Shown: positions 34,054-46,348, counted from the stretch's first letter. The stretch is DNA of 64,000 nucleotides from Litchfieldella qijiaojingensis (GCF_014651875.1 NZ_BMXS01000016.1:1-64000); one strand, 5' to 3'. The notes: generated by a model not told the origin, from the letters alone. Translations and numbers: made by a program.

Positions 34054-35187
34054 CTATAGCGGAACACTGGCGTAGGTTGGCTCTCCCTGGGCCTGAGCCA
34101 ATGCCAGCACGGCACTGGATACGAGATCCTGTGACGGCGCCCCGACCTGCGTATGCTTGAGCAGGGCGTCCTGCTCGGCACCCAAGGGGACGCTGCGCGT
34201 GGTTTTGGCACCGATGGCCAGCCGTTCGTCACGCGGTGGAATGCCGAAGTACTCGCGATAACACTTGGAGAAGTGCGGGGTAGAGACGAAGCCGCAAGCC
34301 GATGCCACCTCGATGATCGACATCGGGGTCTGCTTGAGCAACTGACGCGCCCGGGTCAGACGCAGTTTGAGGTAGTAGCGCGACGGCGAGCAGTGCAGGT
34401 ACTTCTGGAACAGCCGCTCGAGTTGGCGCCGCGACACATCGACGTAATGCGCCAACTCATCGAGGCCGATGGGCTCCTCCAGGTTGGCTTCCATCAAGGC
34501 GACGATTTCCAGCAACTTGGGCTGAGTAGTGCCCAGCACGTGCTTGAGCGGCACCCGTTGCTGATCCTGTTCGCCACGCACCCGGTCGCAGATGAACATT
34601 TCCGAGATGCCCGCCGACAGCTCGCGGCCATGGTCGCGACTGATCAGGTTGAGCATCATGTCGAGCGGCGCAGTCCCCCCGGATGCCGTGGCACGATCGC
34701 GGTCGATCGAGAACAGGCGGGTGGTCAGTGCCACACGTGGAAACGCCTCCTGCATGGCAGCCAGGCACTCCCAGTGAATGCTGGTCTCGAAGCCGTCCAA
34801 CAATCCGGCCTTGGCCAATGCCCAGCTACCAGTGCAGACCGCTCCCAAGCGACGCGACAAGCGAGCCTGGGACTGCAACCAAGCGACATGTTCGCGTTGC
34901 ACACTGCGGTGCGGACCCACTCCACCACAGACGATCACCATGTCCAACGCCAGGGGCACTGTGGTGGAAACATCCGGTGTGACCTGCAGGCCATCGCTGG
35001 CACGTACCGGTGCACCATCCAGGCTCAAGGTATACCAGCGGTACAGCTCACGGCCAGCCAACTGATTGGCCATGCGCAGCGGCTCGATGGCCGACGCCAG
35101 GGATATCAGCGTGAAATTGTCCAGCAGCAGAAATCCCAGGGTCTGGGGTGCCGGAGAAGAACGGGACGCATCGGGAGTGGTTGCCAT
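34054..35187 (-). CDS. gbdR: Transcriptional activator of betaine catabolism (GlxA/AraC family)
   Basis: 377 residues: an N-terminal DJ-1/glutamine-amidotransferase-like sensor domain (about 15-195, with FLLLDNFTLISLASAIEPLR and GAVCTGSWALAKAGLL) and a C-terminal AraC helix-turn-helix domain (about 240-335, with VSRRQLERLFQKYLHCSPSR and IEVASACGFVSTPHFSKCYR). The match to P. aeruginosa GbdR is very close over these blocks as I recall them. GbdR senses glycine betaine and dimethylglycine and activates gbcA, gbcB, dgc and sox genes. Here those targets lie within 30 kb on both sides. A C-terminal tail of about 35 residues (TTRSVPLGAEQDALLK) extends beyond the usual end. Confidence 0.93.
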   Translation of the reverse strand: MATTPDASRSSPAPQTLGFLLLDNFTLISLASAIEPLRMANQLAGRELYRWYTLSLDGAPVRASDGLQVTPDVSTTVPLALDMVIVCGGVGPHRSVQREHVAWLQSQARLSRRLGAVCTGSWALAKAGLLDGFETSIHWECLAAMQEAFPRVALTTRLFSIDRDRATASGGTAPLDMMLNLISRDHGRELSAGISEMFICDRVRGEQDQQRVPLKHVLGTTQPKLLEIVALMEANLEEPIGLDELAHYVDVSRRQLERLFQKYLHCSPSRYYLKLRLTRARQLLKQTPMSIIEVASACGFVSTPHFSKCYREYFGIPPRDERLAIGAKTTRSVPLGAEQDALLKHTQVGAPSQDLVSSAVLALAQAQGEPTYASVPL

Positions 35188-35519
35188 GGGTGAAACTCCT
35201 GGACGGTTGGTCTGTCACGACCGTCGAGCGCGACTCGACGACCTCGTTGTCGTTGTTAGGTGCGTATACGACTTGAGACCGCCGGTACGAGCCATCCATC
35301 GTTCTCGCTTGTCGCAGTCAGGCAAGTTCTGCTCGCAATGTAACCTCTGTGTCGTATTTTGACATGACAAATTTACCTATCGACAAGCAAATGAACATTG
35401 CATATAGACAATGACGTCGCATATGGATATGCCAGAGTCGTCTGAACGCACAGAAGCGAGAATAAAAAAGCGCCGACGACAGCGGCGCTTCGATAGGAAA
35501 GGGATCGCCCGAATGGGCC
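35188..35519. other. 332-bp intergenic region upstream of gbdR
   Basis: No credible gene. It should hold the gbdR promoter (AT-rich stretch about 35340-35420, with ATGACAAATTTACCTAT and CATATAGACAATGACG) and it contains the frmB terminator at 35468-35490. No operator could be assigned. Confidence 0.4.
35468..35490 (-). terminator. Rho-independent terminator of frmA-frmB
   Basis: AAGCGCCG / CGGCGCTT stem with a 7-nt loop; on the minus strand it runs into TTTTTTATT. It lies 30 bp beyond the frmB stop. Confidence 0.85.
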
Positions 35520-36377
35520 TCACTCCTTGTCGCGGAGCCGCTCGGCGTGATAGCGCAAGTGATCCTCGATGAAGGTGGCAATGAAGAAATAGCTATGATC
35601 GTAGCCAGGCTGACGACGCAAGGTCAGCGGGTGGTCGTGTTTGGCGCATACCGCTTCGAGCCGTTCAGGACGCAATTGCTCCTCCAGGAAGTCGTCGGCC
35701 TCGCCCTGATCGATGAACAACGGCTGGCGTGACGCCCCCTTGGCTACCAGTTCGCAGGCATCGTACTGGGTCCAGGTACCGGGGTCGTTGCCCAGGTAGT
35801 TCGAGAAGGCCTTCTGCCCCCAGGGGCAGGTGCTGGGATTGACGATCGGCGAGAAAGCCGACACCGCACTGTAGCGCCCGGGATGACGCAGTGCCATGAT
35901 CAATGCCCCATGCCCGCCCATGGAGTGGCCACTGATCGACTCCCGACCATTGATCGGGAAATGCTGGCGCACCACCGAGGGCAGTTCGTCGGCGACGTAG
36001 TCGTACATGCGGTAGTGCTTCGCCCACGGCTCCTGAGTGGCATTGATATAGAAGCCGGCGCCAGAGCCGAAGTCGTAACTGTCATGCTCACCGGGCAGAT
36101 CCAAACCGCGTGGACTGGTGTCCGGACACACGATGGCGATACCGAGTTCGGCGGCGACACGTTGCGCGCCAGCCTTCTGCATGAAGTTTTCGTCGGTGCA
36201 GGTCAGCCCCGACAACCACCACATCAGCGGCACCCGCTCGTTCTCGGCCTGAGGCGGCAGATAGATGGCGAAGATCATCTCGCAATCCAGCGCCCGGGAG
36301 TGATGCTTGTAGCGCTTCAGCCAGCCGCCGAAGCTCTTGTTGGCGGATACCAAGGAAAGCGATTCGGACATGGTCAT
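35520..36377 (-). CDS. frmB: S-formylglutathione hydrolase
   Basis: 285-residue cytoplasmic serine esterase (esterase D type) that splits S-formylglutathione into formate and glutathione, the second step of formaldehyde detoxification. The nucleophile motif is SGHSMGGHGALI (Ser about 150), with Asp in DQGEADDFL and His in GYDHSYFFIATFI completing the triad. LMWWLSGLTCTDENFMQKAG is a family block. The start is placed at the ATG at 36377 (AGGAG 5 nt upstream); a second ATG follows at 36371. It lies downstream of frmA (144 bp). Its formate product would feed the formate dehydrogenase encoded at 11-16 kb. Confidence 0.93.
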   Translation of the reverse strand: MTMSESLSLVSANKSFGGWLKRYKHHSRALDCEMIFAIYLPPQAENERVPLMWWLSGLTCTDENFMQKAGAQRVAAELGIAIVCPDTSPRGLDLPGEHDSYDFGSGAGFYINATQEPWAKHYRMYDYVADELPSVVRQHFPINGRESISGHSMGGHGALIMALRHPGRYSAVSAFSPIVNPSTCPWGQKAFSNYLGNDPGTWTQYDACELVAKGASRQPLFIDQGEADDFLEEQLRPERLEAVCAKHDHPLTLRRQPGYDHSYFFIATFIEDHLRYHAERLRDKE

Positions 36378-36521
36378 AAGGACTCCTCTTGACAACACCG
36401 CCCCACCGGGGAAACACCAAACGAATACCTCCGCGAGTCGCTCGGCGATTCATTCGAAGTTTCCCATCGGCAGGGGCGGTCGACCAACGATTATCCCGCC
36501 TGGGCAATAGCGAGCATGCCC

Positions 36522-37721
<1,200 letters not shown>

Positions 37722-37771
37722 TCAGTCTAGGCGAGCCCACGTTCGAGAATAAACTGCGTTAGACTCATAAG

Positions 37772-37793
37772 ATTATTGCCTGCCAGCAATAAT
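37772..37793. promoter_or_regulatory. LysR-type operator between frmA and its divergent regulator
   Basis: ATTATTGC (37772-37779) - 6 nt - GCAATAAT (37786-37793), a perfect inverted repeat containing a T-N11-A LysR box, 20 bp upstream of the LysR start codon and in the shared promoter region. Confidence 0.6.
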
Positions 37794-37813
37794 TAAGAAG
37801 GAGAAAGACACGC

Positions 37814-38704
37814 ATGCATCGCTGGGATCGTATCGAGGCCTTCACCGAAGTGGTCCGCTTGGGCACCTTTTCCGCAGCGGCGCGCCATCTCAAGGTCTCC
37901 AATTCGCATATCAGCCGCCTGGTCGGACAACTCGAGAACCAACTCGACATGCAGCTTCTGTATCGCACCACGCGCCAGATCCGCCTCACCGATGCCGGCG
38001 CGCGCTATTACGAGCACTGTCGCCACCTGCTCGATGGCTTCCGCGAAGCCGAAGCCGCCATCAACGATCTGCAGACCAAGCCCAAGGGAATACTCAGACT
38101 ATCTTCGGCGACGACTTTCGGTGAGCGTTACATCGCCCCCTTGGTCAACGACTTCCACCGCCTGCACCCACAGCTAGAGGTGCACATGCATTTCACCAAC
38201 CGTCAGGTGGAAGTGATCGACGAAGGCTACGATATCGCAATACGTATGGGCGTACTCAAGGACTCGACGCTGATCGCCCGACGCCTGTGCGAGAGACGGG
38301 AATACGTGGTCGGTTCCCGAGCCTACTTCGAGCAGGTCCCGCGCCCGCACTCGCTAGCCGAGTTGGCCAGCCATCGCTGCCTGATCGGCTCCCGCGACAG
38401 TTGGTTGTTCGAAGTCAATGGTCAGCGCCGCGAAGTCCGCATCCACGGGCACTGGCAGGCCAATTCGGGGCCGGCCATCCTCGATGCCACGCTAAAGGGT
38501 TTGGGCCTGGCCCAACTGCCGGATTACTATGTCGAACCGTATCTCCAGTCAGGAGATCTGATCTCGGTACTCGAAGCCTTCCAACACCCCGATACGGCGG
38601 TATGGGCCGTCTACCCCCGCCATCGGCACTTGTCGCCCAAGGTACGTCAATTCGTCGACTTCCTGGTCGAGCATATCGGCGAGATGTTGCCGGGAAAGCG
38701 GTGA
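37814..38704 (+). CDS. LysR family regulator divergent from frmA
   Basis: 296 residues with an N-terminal winged helix-turn-helix (about 1-60: FTEVVRLGTFSAAARHLKVS, SHISRLVGQLENQLDMQLLY) and a LysR substrate-binding domain (about 90-290). By position it probably regulates frmA-frmB in response to formaldehyde or a glutathione adduct. In P. aeruginosa the equivalent divergent LysR gene near adhC is, from memory, gfnR. The operator-like repeat at 37772-37793 lies just upstream and would also allow autoregulation. The inducer is not predictable. Confidence 0.85.
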   Translation: MHRWDRIEAFTEVVRLGTFSAAARHLKVSNSHISRLVGQLENQLDMQLLYRTTRQIRLTDAGARYYEHCRHLLDGFREAEAAINDLQTKPKGILRLSSATTFGERYIAPLVNDFHRLHPQLEVHMHFTNRQVEVIDEGYDIAIRMGVLKDSTLIARRLCERREYVVGSRAYFEQVPRPHSLAELASHRCLIGSRDSWLFEVNGQRREVRIHGHWQANSGPAILDATLKGLGLAQLPDYYVEPYLQSGDLISVLEAFQHPDTAVWAVYPRHRHLSPKVRQFVDFLVEHIGEMLPGKR

Positions 38705-38723
38705 GCGGTGGCATACAAAAAAA

Positions 38724-38743
38724 GGGCGCCTATTCGGGCGCCC
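38724..38743 (-). terminator. Rho-independent terminator of sdaA
   Basis: GGGCGCC / GGCGCCC stem with a 6-nt loop. On the minus strand it is followed by seven T (A-run at 38717-38723). It lies between convergent genes. Confidence 0.85.
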
Positions 38744-38782
38744 AAGTAGGGTTGAACGAGAGAGGAAATCGAGTTCAGAGCG

Positions 38783-40162
38783 TCAGCATTCTATGGCGTT
38801 CACTGCCAGACCGCCGCGAGAGGTCTCCTTGTACTTGTCCTGCATGTCGGCCCCGGTGTCGCGCATGGTGCGAATCACCTTGTCAAGCGAGATAAAGTGG
38901 GTGCCGTCGCCTCGCAGTGCCATCTGAGCGGCATTGATGGCTTTCACCGAGGCGATGGCGTTGCGCTCGATGCAGGGCACCTGCACCAGACCGCCCACCG
39001 GATCGCAAGTCAGGCCCAGGTTGTGCTCGAGGCCGATCTCGGCGGCATTTTCCACCTGAGCGACCGAGCCCCCCATGACCTCGGCGAGCCCCGCCGCAGC
39101 CATGGCGCAGGCCGAGCCCACTTCACCTTGGCAGCCCACTTCAGCGCCGGAGATCGAGGCGTTCTTCTTGCACAGAATGCCCACTGCCGCGGCGGCGAGC
39201 AGGAAATCGACCACATCGCGCTCGCTGGCATCCGGCTGGAATTTCATGTAGTAATGCAGCACCGCCGGGACGATGCCCGCCGCTCCATTGGTCGGCGCGG
39301 TGACCATGCGGCCGCCGGCGGCATTCTCTTCGTTGACCGCCAAGGCGAAGACATTGACCCAGTCCATGGCCGAGAAAGTCGAAGCGATCAGGCTGGGACT
39401 GTCTTCCACGGCCAGCAAGCGCCGATGCAGCGCAGCAGCACGGCGCTTGACGTTTAGCCCACCAGGCAACACGCCCTCGTTGTGCAAACCGGTCTCGACA
39501 CAGTCCTGCATCGCTTGCCAGATCTTCCACAATCCGGCCCGGATCTCGGCTTCGCTTCTCCAGGCCTTTTCGTTTTCCAGCATCAATTCGCTGATGCGTA
39601 GACCATGCATCTGGCAAAGTGCCATCAGCTCGGCGGCACTGTTGAAATCATAGGGCAAGGAGGTGGTGTCGGTGTCGAGTTCGCCGGCCTGAGCCTGGAC
39701 CTCGTCGATCACGAAGCCACCGCCCACCGAATAATAGGTGTTGCTATAGAGTTCGGAACTGTGCCCGTGAGCAATCAAGCGCATCGCATTGGGATGATGC
39801 GGCAGGTTCTCCTCGAGCAACTGCATGTCGCGCACCCACAGGAAGGGAACCGCAAGCCGATTGTCGAGCAACAGCGTCTGGGATTCCAGCAGCTCCTCAA
39901 TGCAAGGCGAGATGATCGCGGGATCGACACGGTCGGGCCGTTCGCCCATCAATCCCATGATCACCGCGCGATCCGTACCATGCCCGATACCGGTGGCTGA
40001 CAGTGAACCGTACAACTTCACCTCAATGCGAGCCACCCGCTCGAGCAAATCACGCTCGCGCAGTGACTGCACAAAATCATAGGCCGCCCGCATGGGGCCC
40101 ACGGTATGCGAACTGGACGGCCCGACACCGATCTTGAACAAGTCGAACACACTGATGGACAT
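38783..40162 (-). CDS. sdaA: L-serine ammonia-lyase
   Basis: 459-residue iron-sulfur L-serine dehydratase that converts serine to pyruvate and ammonia. The N-terminal beta domain starts [20 protein letters not shown] (about 4-23). The alpha domain carries the three cluster Cys in [25 protein letters not shown] and VQVPCIERN, and the SHTVGP phosphate-like loop is intact. [16 protein letters not shown] is a family block. The ATG at 40162 has GAGG 6 nt upstream. With GlyA it would complete flow from betaine-derived glycine to pyruvate. It is divergent from a LysR regulator gene and terminated by a strong hairpin. Confidence 0.93.
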   Translation of the reverse strand: MSISVFDLFKIGVGPSSSHTVGPMRAAYDFVQSLRERDLLERVARIEVKLYGSLSATGIGHGTDRAVIMGLMGERPDRVDPAIISPCIEELLESQTLLLDNRLAVPFLWVRDMQLLEENLPHHPNAMRLIAHGHSSELYSNTYYSVGGGFVIDEVQAQAGELDTDTTSLPYDFNSAAELMALCQMHGLRISELMLENEKAWRSEAEIRAGLWKIWQAMQDCVETGLHNEGVLPGGLNVKRRAAALHRRLLAVEDSPSLIASTFSAMDWVNVFALAVNEENAAGGRMVTAPTNGAAGIVPAVLHYYMKFQPDASERDVVDFLLAAAAVGILCKKNASISGAEVGCQGEVGSACAMAAAGLAEVMGGSVAQVENAAEIGLEHNLGLTCDPVGGLVQVPCIERNAIASVKAINAAQMALRGDGTHFISLDKVIRTMRDTGADMQDKYKETSRGGLAVNAIEC

Positions 40163-40298
40163 GGGTAACCTCGCGGACGCCTACAGGCGTTTCATCAATA
40201 TAGCTAAACCGAAGCGATTCCAATGCTGCCCTTACGGGCCATTTACGCTATGGTGGTCTCATAGCCCTTGGTGGACAACCGAGAATATCTTGCCTTTC

Positions 40299-40315
40299 GT
40301 TTAGAATGACTAAAC
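40299..40315. promoter_or_regulatory. LysR-type inverted repeat before the sdaA-divergent regulator
   Basis: GTTTAG (40299-40304) - 5 nt - CTAAAC (40310-40315), containing a T-N11-A box, ends 1 nt before the regulator ATG. A similar half-site CTAAACC occurs about 40206. Likely autoregulation. Confidence 0.45.
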
Positions 40316-40316
40316 C

Positions 40317-41267
40317 ATGAGCCGCACTCTCAATGCCCAGACTCATGCCTGGCTGAAAGTCTTCGCCATCAGTGCCCGACACCTGTCATTCACTCGCGCC
40401 GCCGAGGAGTTGCACGTCACCACCGGCGCGGTTAGCCAGCAGATCAAGCAGCTCGAAGAGCGCCTGGGTTTCAAACTGTTCCGGCGCCTGCCGCGCCGAC
40501 TGGAGCTGACCGACGAGGGCCGCCGGCTGGCAGCGGTGGTCGACGAGGCCTATCAGTCGGTGGGCCTGGAAGTGAAGCGCCTGCGTTCGGGGGTGATGAG
40601 CGGTATCCTGCGACTTCGCTCGGTGCCCTCCTTCCTGACCAAGTGGCTGATGCCACGCCTGCCCCGCCTGCAGGCTCGCTTCCCCGACATCGAGCTGCAT
40701 GTATCGGCCGAAGACAGCAACCTCTCGTTGCGCGACGGTGACTTCGACCTGGCGCTGGATCTCAACGACGGTCACTATCCAGGACTACAGATCACACCGC
40801 TGATGGACGAGATCATCTTTCCCGTCTGCGCCCCAGGACTGATGCGCGGCAAGCCGCCCCTGCACCGGCCGGAAGACCTAGCCTATTACCCCTTGCTGCA
40901 CGATGTCACCGCCTGGCGTGGCAGCCACGACTATGCCGAATGGGAGCACTATCTACGAGCCATCGCGGCCCCGCATGTCAATGTGCGCCGTGGTTATACC
41001 TTTAACCGCAATCAGTTGACCATGGAAGCGGCAATCGCCGGCATGGGTGTGGCCATCGCCAGACAGACACTAATCACCAACGAACTCAAGACCGGTGCCC
41101 TGATCGCGCCTTTTTCACAACGCGTGGAAACCGGCAAACGCTACGGCATCGTGCATGCCCAGGGCGCACTTGACGACCGACGCGTGCGCGCCGTGCACGA
41201 TTGGCTGGTGGAAGAGGCCCGGCGCAGCACGCCAACCGGGCAAGCCATGACAGTCACAAGCGCGTGA
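40317..41267 (+). CDS. LysR family regulator (GcvA type) divergent from sdaA
   Basis: 316 residues. The N-terminal helix-turn-helix (about 10-65) reads HLSFTRAAEELHVTTGAVSQ then IKQLEERLGFKLFRR, characteristic of the GcvA/DsdC subgroup. The effector domain (about 95-300) contains LTMEAAIAGMGVAIARQTLI. It probably controls the divergent sdaA gene and perhaps responds to glycine or serine; GcvA itself controls glycine cleavage. No Shine-Dalgarno is obvious because an inverted repeat occupies the 18 bp before the ATG, so translation may be weak or leaderless. The regulatory target is inferred from gene order only. Confidence 0.85.
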   Translation: MSRTLNAQTHAWLKVFAISARHLSFTRAAEELHVTTGAVSQQIKQLEERLGFKLFRRLPRRLELTDEGRRLAAVVDEAYQSVGLEVKRLRSGVMSGILRLRSVPSFLTKWLMPRLPRLQARFPDIELHVSAEDSNLSLRDGDFDLALDLNDGHYPGLQITPLMDEIIFPVCAPGLMRGKPPLHRPEDLAYYPLLHDVTAWRGSHDYAEWEHYLRAIAAPHVNVRRGYTFNRNQLTMEAAIAGMGVAIARQTLITNELKTGALIAPFSQRVETGKRYGIVHAQGALDDRRVRAVHDWLVEEARRSTPTGQAMTVTSA

Positions 41268-41320
41268 CGATACAATGACATTCAAGTTCAAAGATTTGTC
41301 TTCTTCGCGGAACTCCCCTG

Positions 41321-41965
41321 ATGCCACCTACGCCCTTGCCGCCGCCGACTTCCATCGGCTTCGGCGCGACTTGCCTTCGCGCTGCCTGCTACATCCTGCT
41401 GATCGCCGCCATGATGGAGGGCGTCCATTACGAGGCGCTATACCTCAAAGGCACTCGCTTCAGTGAATATGGGTTCACCGAACTGGCAGAGATCATTTTC
41501 CTGACCGTCATCTCCGCCCTGCTGCTGTATGTACGCCACGTCCAAAAGGCGTTACCTACCGTCACCTTGCTGATGTTCGCCTTCGTTTTCAGTTCCTTGA
41601 TCCGCGAACAGGATCACTTTCTCGATCGGTACGTCTTCGACGGTGCCTGGCAGACCCTGGTGACATTGGTGCTTGTGCCATGTCTCACACTCGTGATCAT
41701 GCGCCGCAGGCGTTTCGTCGCCGAATTCGTTCACTACAGCAACACCTTTTCCTTCGGGCTATTCGCAGCCGGCTTTCTGACCACCTATGTCTTTTCGCGC
41801 CTCTATGGACGCAGTGAGATGTGGATTGCCATCTTCGAGGACGACTATCGACGCACCTTCAAGGACGCTGCCGAGGAAGTCACCGAACTACTCGGCTACA
41901 GCCTGATTCTAATCGCGGTGATCGAGATGGTGTTGTTGGTACGGCGCTGGCGGGCACAAACTTAA
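41321..41965 (+). CDS. Hypothetical integral membrane protein
   Basis: 214 residues with about five hydrophobic helices (about 18-34, 50-66, 75-92, 110-126, 145-160, and a last one about 190-206). An acidic/basic cytoplasmic stretch, EDDYRRTFKDAAEEVTELLG, precedes the final helix. No family was recognised with confidence; it has the look of small uncharacterised membrane proteins in Halomonas. The ATG at 41321 lacks a strong ribosome site; Met at about residue 31 (MMEGV) is an alternative but would cut into the first helix. It is followed by a strong bidirectional terminator shared with rpoD. Confidence 0.7.
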   Translation: MPPTPLPPPTSIGFGATCLRAACYILLIAAMMEGVHYEALYLKGTRFSEYGFTELAEIIFLTVISALLLYVRHVQKALPTVTLLMFAFVFSSLIREQDHFLDRYVFDGAWQTLVTLVLVPCLTLVIMRRRRFVAEFVHYSNTFSFGLFAAGFLTTYVFSRLYGRSEMWIAIFEDDYRRTFKDAAEEVTELLGYSLILIAVIEMVLLVRRWRAQT

Positions 41966-41985
41966 AGCCCGCCTTTTCAGGCACA

Positions 41986-42028
41986 AACGAGAAACGCCCA
42001 CCGGTTTGGCCGGTGGGCGTTTCTCGTT
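41986..42028. terminator. Bidirectional terminator, membrane protein / rpoD
   Basis: Perfect 19-bp stem with a TTTGG loop (41986-42004 with 42010-42028) between two convergent stop codons; the strongest hairpin in the window. Confidence 0.9.
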
Positions 42029-42046
42029 GCATACCCTTAAAGGGGA

Positions 42047-43909
<1,863 letters not shown>

Positions 43910-43968
43910 AGAAACCCTATCTCGACGAAGAAGAATGAAGCACCCAAACGTATAGGCGGAAAAAATCC

Positions 43969-43996
43969 GGTAAGCCGATCAGTATAGCGGCTTACC
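43969..43996 (-). terminator. Terminator-like hairpin between dnaG and rpoD
   Basis: Minus strand: GGTAAGCCG - 10 nt - CGGCTTACC, then GGA and six T (43960-43965). The loop contains TATACT, a good -10 hexamer. It could limit read-through from dnaG into rpoD while an internal promoter overlaps it. Confidence 0.6.
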
Positions 43997-44168
43997 ATGC
44001 TTGTCCGCCAGCGCTCCATTTGCGCCGACGCTCAGGTGTGTTAGGTTGTTCGGTTGCACTCGTGGCCGGATCAATCGAACGTATGCCCCTTAGATGGTGA
44101 TAATGGGCAACAATTCAACCCCAGCCACACATTCCTTCAATTGCTTGCGACGCTTCCTGCGCCTTGGC

Positions 44169-45992
44169 TCAACGGCTCAGTGCCGTCAGTAACTCCTTGA
44201 GCCGTTGTCGGTCTTCCCTCGTCAGCCGCTCCCCATTGCGCTCCCTGGCAAGCAGCGAGTCGATTTCGCTCTGCGGCGTCCGGCGCAAGCGCTGCTGGCG
44301 AAAATGTTCGACCAAGCCATCCAGCTCGTTGGCGCGCGCCTCGCGCGGGATCAAGAGCTCTCGCCGCGCTAGTTCGACCAGTCGCTGCCCTTCCACGCGA
44401 CCATGGAAATGCGCCAGCAATACTTGCGGGCTGCGATAGCCACCCGCCCGCAACAGCTCGATGACCTCCACGCACAGCGCCCCATCAGGCTCATCGGCGG
44501 GGCACCATTCCAGCGTCTCGGGCAACCGTTCGACCAGACGTGGCTCGTGCACCAGCAGTTGCAGGGTGCGCCCCACCAGCCCCAGCGCCCCGGCGGCACG
44601 CCCGGGGATGTGCCCCTTCGACGGCTCCTCCCGCGATTCGAATGCCTGCGGAGACGAGCCACCATCGCGCTCGACCTCATATGCAGCACTCAGCGTCAGC
44701 AGAGCTTCGAAGCGAGCCTGGTCGACTCCGCTGCGCTTGGCTAGCTCAGCGAGCAACATCGACTTGAGTACCCCCTCCGGCAACCGCTGCAACGCTTTCA
44801 GCACCTGACTGGCAAAGCGCTCGCGATCTTCGACTCGGGCCAGATCGCGACCGAGCGACGCCTGCTCGAAGAGAAACTCCGACAATGGGCTGGCACAGGT
44901 GATGCGATCAGCGAAAGCGTCGGCACCCTCGCGGCGCACCAAGCTGTCAGGGTCCTCGCCCTCGGGCAGGAACAGGAAGCGCGCCTGGCGGCCGTCGATC
45001 ATCAACGGCAACACCGTTTCCAGAGCGCGGTTGGCCGCCTGACGCCCGGCCCGATCACCATCGAAACAGAACACCACCTCGCCGACCAGACGGAACAATC
45101 GGCTGAGGTGCTCTTCACTGGTCGCGGTGCCAAGCGTGGCCACGGCATTGCGAATACCGAACTGCGCCAGCGCCACCACGTCCATATAGCCTTCGACGAT
45201 CAGGACTCGCTCGAGCTGTCGATTGGCCTGACGTGCCTCGAACAGGCCATACAGCTCGCGCCCCTTGTGGAACACCGGTGATTCCGGCGAGTTCAGATAC
45301 TTGGGCTTGGCATCGCCGAGCACTCGCCCGCCAAAGGCGATGGTGCGCCCCTTGAAGTCGCGGATCGGAAACACCACCCGGTCGCGAAAGCGGTCATAAG
45401 TGCGTCCGCTGTCTTCGCGCTGGACCAGCAACCCATACTCGACCTGTACCGCTTCGGGGATGCCGCGCTCGCTCAAGTGACGCTTCAACGCCTCCCAGTC
45501 GTGGGGGGCGTAACCGATGCCGAACTCCGCCTGGACCTCGGCGGAGAGCCCACGCCGCTCGAGATAGGCGCGTGCCGCACCGGCTTCGGTCATCCTGAGA
45601 CGCTCGCGGAAAAAGTTCGCCGCCAGTTCCAGCAGATTGACCCCTTCCTGGCGCTTGCGTTCCCGAGCCTGGGCTCGAGGATCATCGGCACCCTCCCGTG
45701 GCACCTCCATCCCCTGGCGGGAAGCCAGCTGTTCCACCGCTTCCGGGAAGCGCAGATTGTCGTACTCCATCAGGAAGCGCAGCGCATTGCCATGAGCCCC
45801 GCAGCCGAAACAGTGGTAGAACTGCTTGTCCTGACTGACAGTGAACGACGGAGTCTTTTCCTGATGGAAAGGACACAGCCCGGAATAGTTGCGCCCGCTC
45901 TTCTTCAGCGCGACACGCTCACCCACCACCTCGACCACATCGACCCGAGCGAGCAGATCATCGATGAAACGTTGCGGGATCTGACCAGCCAT
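44169..45992 (-). CDS. dnaG: DNA primase
   Basis: 607-residue primase that lays RNA primers at the replication fork. The N-terminal zinc ribbon uses C40, H43, C61, C64 (GLCPFHQEKTPSF, HCFGCGAHGN). The catalytic core has the TOPRIM segment with VEGYMDVVALAQFG and FDGDRAGRQAA. The C-terminal helicase-binding domain has ARKRELLIPREA-like helices and ends LKELLTALSR. The ATG at 45992 (AGQIPQRFIDDLLARVDVVE) is the conserved start. It is the middle gene of the rpsU-dnaG-rpoD operon; a terminator lies between rpsU and dnaG, as in E. coli, where it keeps primase levels low. Confidence 0.97.
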   Translation of the reverse strand: MAGQIPQRFIDDLLARVDVVEVVGERVALKKSGRNYSGLCPFHQEKTPSFTVSQDKQFYHCFGCGAHGNALRFLMEYDNLRFPEAVEQLASRQGMEVPREGADDPRAQARERKRQEGVNLLELAANFFRERLRMTEAGAARAYLERRGLSAEVQAEFGIGYAPHDWEALKRHLSERGIPEAVQVEYGLLVQREDSGRTYDRFRDRVVFPIRDFKGRTIAFGGRVLGDAKPKYLNSPESPVFHKGRELYGLFEARQANRQLERVLIVEGYMDVVALAQFGIRNAVATLGTATSEEHLSRLFRLVGEVVFCFDGDRAGRQAANRALETVLPLMIDGRQARFLFLPEGEDPDSLVRREGADAFADRITCASPLSEFLFEQASLGRDLARVEDRERFASQVLKALQRLPEGVLKSMLLAELAKRSGVDQARFEALLTLSAAYEVERDGGSSPQAFESREEPSKGHIPGRAAGALGLVGRTLQLLVHEPRLVERLPETLEWCPADEPDGALCVEVIELLRAGGYRSPQVLLAHFHGRVEGQRLVELARRELLIPREARANELDGLVEHFRQQRLRRTPQSEIDSLLARERNGERLTREDRQRLKELLTALSR

Positions 45993-46053
45993 AGGCGGTG
46001 AACTGTCCTGGGTGGCGAAAAAGCGGGAGCCGAGATCGTGCACGAAAAAACAC

Positions 46054-46079
46054 AAGCGGCCACCTCCCGGCGGCCGCTT
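46054..46079 (-). terminator. Intra-operon terminator between rpsU and dnaG
   Basis: AAGCGGCC / GGCCGCTT perfect 8-bp stem with a 10-nt loop; on the minus strand it is followed by GTGTTTTTTCG. It lies 54 bp after the rpsU stop, matching the attenuating terminator known at this place in enterobacteria. Confidence 0.8.
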
Positions 46080-46132
46080 GGCGTCCCTCTTGAAACGACT
46101 CGATCACTTATACGAGCCGTCTCCAGTACGGA

Positions 46133-46348
46133 TCAGTACAGCCGTTCGAAGCGCTTGCGTTCACGCTGCAGCTTCTTGGCGTGACGCTTGACAGCCGCCG
46201 CCGCCTTGCGCTTGCGTTCCGCAGTCGGCTTCTCGTAGTGCTCACGGCGACGCACTTCGGACAGAACGCCGGCTTTTTCGCAGGAACGCTTGAAGCGACG
46301 CAGAGCGACGTCGAACGGCTCGTTATCACGTACTTTGACAGAAGGCAT
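46133..46348 (-). CDS. rpsU: 30S ribosomal protein S21
   Basis: 71-residue, highly basic small-subunit protein: [20 protein letters not shown] at the start, [16 protein letters not shown] in the middle and [10 protein letters not shown] at the end, all diagnostic of bS21. The ATG at 46348 has GGTGAG 7 nt upstream. It is the first gene of the macromolecular synthesis operon. A sigma-70-like promoter about 170-200 bp upstream (46525-46553) faces it. It is divergent from tsaD, as in most gammaproteobacteria. Confidence 0.98.
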   Translation of the reverse strand: MPSVKVRDNEPFDVALRRFKRSCEKAGVLSEVRRREHYEKPTAERKRKAAAAVKRHAKKLQRERKRFERLY

